64,000 bases of DNA, from positions 1 through 64,000 of the forward strand of contig JAIEMQ010000052.1 in NCBI GenBank assembly GCA_019752015.1. Direction: 5' to 3'. Shown one piece after another: positions 59,653 to 64,000 of the stretch. Each line of letters begins with the position of its first letter. Within the stretch, counting starts at the first letter, position 1. The translations under genes were made by a program, and so were the position numbers. The notes beneath the pieces are model-generated. The model searched no databases, was not told the DNA's origin, and saw only the letters and a program-made list of their open reading frames with translations. This stretch comes from Cyanobacteriota bacterium (lineage in GTDB: Bacteria > Acidobacteriota > Vicinamibacteria > Vicinamibacterales > UBA2999).

Positions 59653-61089
59653 CTAACTAAACGAGCGTCGCAGCCAGTCCACCAGCGCACGCCCCACGTC
59701 GCTGTCCTTGTCAAGCAAGACGGTGCCGTGCGCCAGCGCGGTCGACAGGTGCTGCTCGCGCGGGCCGGAGGGCTCGGCGGCAATGTCGCGCAAGGTGCGC
59801 AGCGCCAGCGGATCCTGATCGCTGGCCGCGAGCCAGATCGACCGTGATCCGAGCCGCGTGATGAGCGCCGTGTCGGTCCTGAGGCCGCGATAATCGAGCG
59901 ACGGCGACAGCAATCCGATCGCGCGTACTTGCGGCACGTCGACAGCGGCCAGCAGCGCGAGGGTCGCGCCGAGCGATGCGCCGACGATCGCAATCTGATC
60001 GGCGCGGATGTTCGGACGCGTTCCGAGCCAGTGCACCGCCGCGCGCACGTCCTGGACCATCACCTGGAGATCCTGCGCGGATCCCGTTGATTGGCCGTGG
60101 CCGCGCAGATCGATCGACAGCGCGGTAATGCCGGCGTCGCGAATGCGATCGGGCCAGTCACGCCAGTCGCCGCGGCTGCGCGACAGCATGTGCACCAGCA
60201 CGACGGCGGGAGCCGGTCTCGACGACGCTTCGTAGAGCTCGCCGGCAATCGTGACGCCATCCGCCGGCGAAAAGCTGACGCGCGTGCCCGCCTCGGCGCC
60301 GGAGGTCATCAACACGATCGACAGCAGCACGATCGAAAGCGCCGCGAGATACTCCTTCACGACCTTGCCGAGGCCGACGAAGATCGCGCGGCTGATCAAC
60401 GCGTGACCGATCGACACCTCGTCGAGATGCGGCAGCGTCTTGAACAACGTCAGGTTCTTGAGATCGAGATCGTGACCCGCATTGACGCCGACACCGAGCT
60501 CGTAGGCGAGATTCGCGGCCGCCCTGTACTTCTCGAAGCTCGCTGACGCCGCATCAGGCCCGCGGTCGAACGCGCGCGCAAATGGCTCGGTATACAACTC
60601 CACCCGATCCGCGCCCATCGTCTTTGCCCAGCGAATGGCGTTCGGTTCCGGATCGACGAACAGGCTGACGCGCACGCCCGCCGCCTGGAGCGCGCCAACG
60701 GTCCCCGCCAGCGCGTCGGCCGGCGTGTTGGCCGGCCATCCGGCCTCGCTCGTGATCTCACCCGGCTTCACCGGCACGAGCGTGCACTGATCGGGCTTCA
60801 CCGCGAGCACCAGCTCCAGAAATCCCGGGCGTGGATCGCCTTCGATGTTGTACTCAACGCTATGTTTTTTGGCCAAGCCTCCGGCGGCTTTGAACGGCGC
60901 CAGCTCTTCGGCGATGTCGTAGACATCTTGCGTCGTGATGTGGCGCGCATCCGCGCGCGGATGCACCGTGATGCCCGGAGCGCCGGCATCGATGCAGGTG
61001 CGAACCGCTTCGATCACGCTCGGCTGACTGCCGCCGCGCGAGTTGCGAACCGTCGCGACCTTGTTGACGTTCACCGACAGCTTCGTCAT
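59653..61089 (-). CDS. pdxJ: Pyridoxine 5'-phosphate synthase fused to a membrane-anchored alpha/beta hydrolase
   Basis: A single 478-residue frame. Residues 1-242 are PdxJ: KLSVNVNKVATVRNSRGG, GITVHPRADARHI, SVEYNIEGDPRPGF, LVPVKPGEITSEAGW, VSLFVDPEPNAI and VNAGHDLDLKNL, ending HALISRAIFVGLGKVVKEY. It would make pyridoxine phosphate from DXP and aminoacetone phosphate. Then LAALSIVLLSIVLMTSGAEAG forms a signal anchor and residues 270-478 are an alpha/beta hydrolase (VVLVHMLSRSRGDW, nucleophile GASLGA near 373, a late His). PdxJ is normally about 240 residues. Internal GTG codons at the join could start a separate hydrolase. ATGA overlap with glmM. Confidence 0.83.
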   Translation of the reverse strand: MTKLSVNVNKVATVRNSRGGSQPSVIEAVRTCIDAGAPGITVHPRADARHITTQDVYDIAEELAPFKAAGGLAKKHSVEYNIEGDPRPGFLELVLAVKPDQCTLVPVKPGEITSEAGWPANTPADALAGTVGALQAAGVRVSLFVDPEPNAIRWAKTMGADRVELYTEPFARAFDRGPDAASASFEKYRAAANLAYELGVGVNAGHDLDLKNLTLFKTLPHLDEVSIGHALISRAIFVGLGKVVKEYLAALSIVLLSIVLMTSGAEAGTRVSFSPADGVTIAGELYEASSRPAPAVVLVHMLSRSRGDWRDWPDRIRDAGITALSIDLRGHGQSTGSAQDLQVMVQDVRAAVHWLGTRPNIRADQIAIVGASLGATLALLAAVDVPQVRAIGLLSPSLDYRGLRTDTALITRLGSRSIWLAASDQDPLALRTLRDIAAEPSGPREQHLSTALAHGTVLLDKDSDVGRALVDWLRRSFS

Positions 61090-62456
61090 GCCAGGTTCTC
61101 GCGCACGACATCGGCGATCTCATTCGCCCACTGCTTGATCTCCCCGTCGTCCTTGCCCTCGAGCATGATTCGCAGCAGCGGCTCGGTCCCCGAATAGCGG
61201 ACCAGCAGCCGGCCGTTGCCGGCGAGACCCTCCTCGACCTTCTTCATCGTGGTCGCGATCGCCGGCACCGTCGACAGATCGGTGCGCTGCTTCACGCGCA
61301 CGTTGACCAGCACCTGCGGATACGTCACCAGTTGTCCGGCCAGATCCGAGAGCTCGCGGCCGGTGTCCGCCATGATGCGCACCACGTTCAGCGCGGTCGC
61401 GAGGCCGTCGCCCGTAAAAAGGTGATCGGAAAAAATCACGTGGCCCGATTGCTCGCCGCCGAGCGCATAACCGCTCTTCACCATCTCTTCCATCACGTAC
61501 TTGTCGCCGACCGCGGTCCGGATCAACCTGATGCCGCGATCGCGCAGCGCGATCTCGAGACCGATGTTGCTCATCACCGTCGCAACGACGGCGGCACCGG
61601 GCAGACGGCCGCGATCCTTCAGGTAAATGGCCGCCGTCAACATCACGGCGTCGCCGTCCACGATCTTGCCCTCGTGATCGACGAACAGCGCGCGATCGCC
61701 GTCGCCGTCGAACGCCACACCCAGCCGCGCCTTCGTCGCCACCACCGCGTTCGCCAGCCCGTCGAGGTGCGTCGACCCGCAATCCAGATTGATGTTGCGG
61801 CCATTCGGCGACACGCCGATCGTCTCGACGTCGAAGCCGAGCTGCGTGAACAACGCCGGCGCGATCGGCGTCGTTGCGCCGTTGGCGCAATCGACCACGA
61901 TCTTCGACCCGGACAGCGGGCCGGCACTCTTGATGATCTCGAGGAGGTGCGTCACGTAATGCGCGGACAGCTCTTGCGCACCAGCCTGTCTCGCCGAAGC
62001 GTCTTCGCGAAGGCGGAATCCGGGCTGCTGCCGCGGTACCGACCACGACTGGTCCGCAACCGACGCTTCAACCGACGATTCGAGTTGCGCCGTCAGTTTC
62101 GTACCGGCGCCGCCGAACACCTTGATGCCGTTGTCTTCGTAAGGATTGTGCGATGCGGAGATAACGATTCCGGCGTCGAAGCCTTCCGTGCGCGCCAGGT
62201 ACGCGATCGCCGGTGTCGGAACGACGCCGGCGCTGACGACGCTGGCGCCTTCCGCGGTCAGCCCGCGCGCCAGTTCCTCCTCGATCCACGTTCCCGATTC
62301 GCGCGTATCGCGGCCAATCACATAGCGCATGCGGTGACTCGGATCGCCGGCGATCATCGTTTTCACGAGCGCGCCGCCGACGCGTGCCACCGTCTCGGGC
62401 TCCAGCGGCGCCTGGCCCGCCTTGCCGCGAATTCCGTCTGTCCCGAATAGCTTCAT
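61086..62456 (-). CDS. glmM: Phosphoglucosamine mutase
   Basis: A 456-residue enzyme that converts glucosamine-6-P to glucosamine-1-P for peptidoglycan and LPS. FGTDGIRGKAGQ at the start, the phosphoserine loop ISASHNPYEDNGIKVFG near residue 100, metal loop AFDGDGDRALFVD near 245, sugar loop GGEQSGHVIFSDH near 330 and phosphate loop RYSGTEPLLRIMLEG near 425 are intact. A family A repeat (61984-62023) is read in frame near residue 150 as FRLREDASARQAG in a loop before the second domain. Coupled to ybbR by ATGA. Confidence 0.94.
   Translation of the reverse strand: MKLFGTDGIRGKAGQAPLEPETVARVGGALVKTMIAGDPSHRMRYVIGRDTRESGTWIEEELARGLTAEGASVVSAGVVPTPAIAYLARTEGFDAGIVISASHNPYEDNGIKVFGGAGTKLTAQLESSVEASVADQSWSVPRQQPGFRLREDASARQAGAQELSAHYVTHLLEIIKSAGPLSGSKIVVDCANGATTPIAPALFTQLGFDVETIGVSPNGRNINLDCGSTHLDGLANAVVATKARLGVAFDGDGDRALFVDHEGKIVDGDAVMLTAAIYLKDRGRLPGAAVVATVMSNIGLEIALRDRGIRLIRTAVGDKYVMEEMVKSGYALGGEQSGHVIFSDHLFTGDGLATALNVVRIMADTGRELSDLAGQLVTYPQVLVNVRVKQRTDLSTVPAIATTMKKVEEGLAGNGRLLVRYSGTEPLLRIMLEGKDDGEIKQWANEIADVVRENLA
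61984..62023. repeat. Dispersed repeat, family A, inside glmM
   Basis: GCCTGTCTCGCCGAAGC on the left and TTCGCGAAGGCGGAATCC on the right. In frame in glmM. Confidence 0.85.
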
Positions 62457-63103
62457 GGTTGCCTTGGCGTGATCGTTACGGTGACCACCGCGGTCTGCGG
62501 CGTGCGCAGGCGCAGGCTCGCGTCGGGGACGCCGATCGTCACCACCTCGCGAACCGTGCGCGTTTGATCGACCACCGACACCGGTTCGGTGATGGCGGAT
62601 TGCAGCAGCTTCAATGCGGTCTCAGGTCCCGCAACTTCCACGGTCTCCGGATCGCTCTTGACCTCGGTGACCTCGTAACCCTGCGCCGGACGGCCGTCGA
62701 TGTCGGGCTCGACTCTCACGCGCCGGATCCCCGACAGCTCGAATTCCACTGTCAGCGTGGACGGCCCGACCTGCACGATCTCGATGCCATACGGAACCGT
62801 GACCTGGCTCGAGGTGATGTGAAACAGGCGGCGGCCGGGACGGGCCGTCGACAGATCGAGCACCGCCGACATGTCGCCCGCGCCCATCCGGCTCAACGCT
62901 CCCGACGATCCGCGCAGCCGCACTTCAACGGTGTCAGGCGGATTGCCCACCAGCTCGAGTCCCGCGGGAAGATTCTGGAACTCGACCGGCGCGCGCATCA
63001 CGCGCTCGACGACGCGCTCGCCGGCGACGATCAGCCACAGCATGATCGCGACCAGCGTCGAGAGGAGCTTCAGCCCGAGGTTGCGGAAGGGATGGTACGC
63101 CAT
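62453..63103 (-). CDS. ybbR: YbbR-domain protein (CdaR-like)
   Basis: A 216-residue protein with one N-terminal TM helix (LGLKLLSTLVAIMLWLIVAG) and two YbbR domains (VEFQNLPAGLELVGNPPDTV and VEPDIDGRPAQGYEVTEVKS regions). In Firmicutes CdaR modulates the diadenylate cyclase encoded next to it. The start at 63103 overlaps the cdaA stop by one base. Longer forms would read the cyclase gene in another frame. Confidence 0.88.
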   Translation of the reverse strand: MAYHPFRNLGLKLLSTLVAIMLWLIVAGERVVERVMRAPVEFQNLPAGLELVGNPPDTVEVRLRGSSGALSRMGAGDMSAVLDLSTARPGRRLFHITSSQVTVPYGIEIVQVGPSTLTVEFELSGIRRVRVEPDIDGRPAQGYEVTEVKSDPETVEVAGPETALKLLQSAITEPVSVVDQTRTVREVVTIGVPDASLRLRTPQTAVVTVTITPRQP

Positions 63104-63936
63104 CAGCTGAATGAGTATCCGGCCTGGCGCTCCTTGCCCCTGGCCCGGCGAAGGGTCACCACCGACTTCAGCCGCGTGCGCAGCCGGTCGGCGTCGATGT
63201 CGTACTCGAGATCGCCGTCTTCGACGATCGAGATGCGTCCGGTTTCTTCCGACACCACGATCGCCACCGCATCGTTCTCTTCGGTGACGCCGATCGCGGC
63301 GCGATGCCGCGATCCCAGCTCGCGGCTCAACCGCGGATTGATCGTCAGCGGCAGGAAGCACGCCGCCGCCGCGGCACGATCGCCTTGCATGATCACGGCG
63401 CCGTCATGCAGCGGCGAGGTCGGCTGAAAGATGCTGACCAGCAGGTCGTAGGTGAGCTTCGCGTCGAGCGGGATGCCGCTCTCGATGTAGTTGCGCAGCC
63501 CGATCGATCGCTCGATGACGACGATCGCACCCGTCTTCTTCGCCGACAGCGTCGTCGCCGCGACCACCAGCTCCTCGACCGTGTCGTCGTCACTGACCTT
63601 GCGGTCGAGACGCCGGAACAACTTGCCGCGGCCGAGGTGGATGAGCGCACGCCGGATGTCGGCCTGCAGCAGCACGATGACCGCGAAGACAACGTAACCG
63701 ATGATGTTGCGAATCAGCCAGTTGAGCGTTTCAAGCTGGAGGCCGCGGGACACGTAGAAGAGGCCGATGATCGAGGCAATGCCGACGGCCATCTGCACCG
63801 CGCGGGTGCCGCGGATCAGCTTGAGGACCTCGTATATCAGGATCGCGACGACCAGGATGTCGAGCACGTCCCACCACGTCACTGGCGGACGCCGCAGCAG
63901 GTCGGTAAAGCGCTCGAGCAGCTCTGACGGGTTCAT
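63103..63936 (-). CDS. cdaA: Diadenylate cyclase CdaA
   Basis: A 277-residue enzyme that makes c-di-AMP from two ATP. Three N-terminal TM helices (DILVVAILIYEVLKLI, VQMAVGIASIIGLFYVS, IGYVVFAVIVLLQADI) precede the DAC domain with the DGA motif in SPLHDGAVIMQGD near residue 190 and RHR in ELGSRHRAAIGVTEENDAV near 222. The order cdaA-ybbR-glmM is the conserved c-di-AMP operon; GlmM is known to bind and restrain CdaA in Gram-positive bacteria. A family B repeat lies 34 bases upstream. Confidence 0.94.
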   Translation of the reverse strand: MNPSELLERFTDLLRRPPVTWWDVLDILVVAILIYEVLKLIRGTRAVQMAVGIASIIGLFYVSRGLQLETLNWLIRNIIGYVVFAVIVLLQADIRRALIHLGRGKLFRRLDRKVSDDDTVEELVVAATTLSAKKTGAIVVIERSIGLRNYIESGIPLDAKLTYDLLVSIFQPTSPLHDGAVIMQGDRAAAAACFLPLTINPRLSRELGSRHRAAIGVTEENDAVAIVVSEETGRISIVEDGDLEYDIDADRLRTRLKSVVTLRRARGKERQAGYSFS

Positions 63937-63969
63937 GGCGCGGGCAGAAGAATCCTATCAGCCTGCTTG

Positions 63970-63989
63970 CCCTGAGCGAAGTCGAAGGG
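63970..63989. repeat. Dispersed repeat, family B, near the window end
   Basis: CCCTGAGCGAAGTCGAAGGG, identical to the copy at 7327-7346, 34 bases upstream of cdaA. Confidence 0.9.
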
Positions 63990-64000
63990 AGCGAGCGGCC

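Noticed and set aside
32373-60885. GCAAGCCTCCGGC-like stretches in larE (near 32380) and pdxJ (near 60880) as a third repeat family
   Set aside because: Only two partial matches of about 14 bases without clear arms; too weak to call.
1-64000. tRNA or rRNA genes
   Set aside because: No T-loop-like GGTTCRA with matching acceptor stem or conserved rRNA segment was noticed on reading; a dedicated scan was not possible.

Overview
The window is a gene-dense, high-GC stretch of chromosome that most resembles an Acidobacteriota genome, probably of the Vicinamibacteria type. This is an inference from gene content: a long FtsX/MacB-type permease of the class common in Acidobacteria, Tat-exported Gfo/Idh oxidoreductases beside DUF1080 and GMC genes, Gram-negative markers (Pal) and a small microcompartment locus. 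No rRNA or tRNA gene, CRISPR array or intact insertion sequence was recognised. Most neighbouring genes on the same strand are joined by ATGA or GTGA stop/start overlaps.

Layout. 0.1-1 kb: two damaged genes, a frame-broken membrane protein and a Tat signal joined to the last part of a beta-propeller. 1-11.5 kb: an accessory sugar-oxidation region (esterase, GMC oxidoreductase with its Tat-tagged small subunit, two Gfo/Idh enzymes, DUF1080 hydrolase, TIM-barrel enzyme, MFS permease) that fits the 3-keto-glycoside route, interrupted by a lipoprotein, a kinase fragment and a VapBC pair. 11.5-18 kb: a nested palindrome, a response regulator, an ABC-type permease, a TIGR02757 protein and a membrane-fused spermidine-synthase-like protein. 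18-28.7 kb: pyrimidine biosynthesis in two operons, pyrR-pyrB-pyrC-pyrE (minus) and pyrK-pyrD-pyrF (plus), separated by an amidase, CorA and a membrane phosphatase-like protein. 28.6-35.9 kb: Pal, a GT-C glycosyltransferase, LarE with a LysW-like zinc ribbon, a REC-PilZ regulator, and an ArsR/P-type ATPase metal-efflux pair. 35.9-45 kb: penicillin acylase family protein and a gliding-type ABC operon (ATPase, permease, GldG-like, DUF4340) ending in a PBP4-type peptidase. 45-55 kb: transporters, aldehyde dehydrogenase, SDR, AlaX, sensor kinase, QueC/QueE, DUF72, cyclophilin, endonuclease III. 55.5-59.5 kb: a compact microcompartment locus (class II aldolase, one BMC-H, three BMC-P, a small Cys-rich protein, a 2-hydroxyacid dehydrogenase). 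59.6-64 kb: cdaA-ybbR-glmM followed by pdxJ fused in frame to a membrane-anchored hydrolase.

Two signals stand out. First, short dispersed palindromic elements of at least two sequence families sit not only between genes but in frame inside conserved genes (pyrK, glmM, nth, a sensor kinase, the BMC aldolase and others), adding 8-20 residues of foreign-looking peptide; this is reminiscent of Rickettsia palindromic elements. Second, the leader of pyrR folds into a hairpin with a CNGNGA hexaloop, a 5' bulge and a lower stem that contains the ribosome binding site, which strongly resembles a PyrR-binding loop working at the level of translation.

Limits: family calls come from reading motifs by eye; no database search, folding or codon-statistics program was run.
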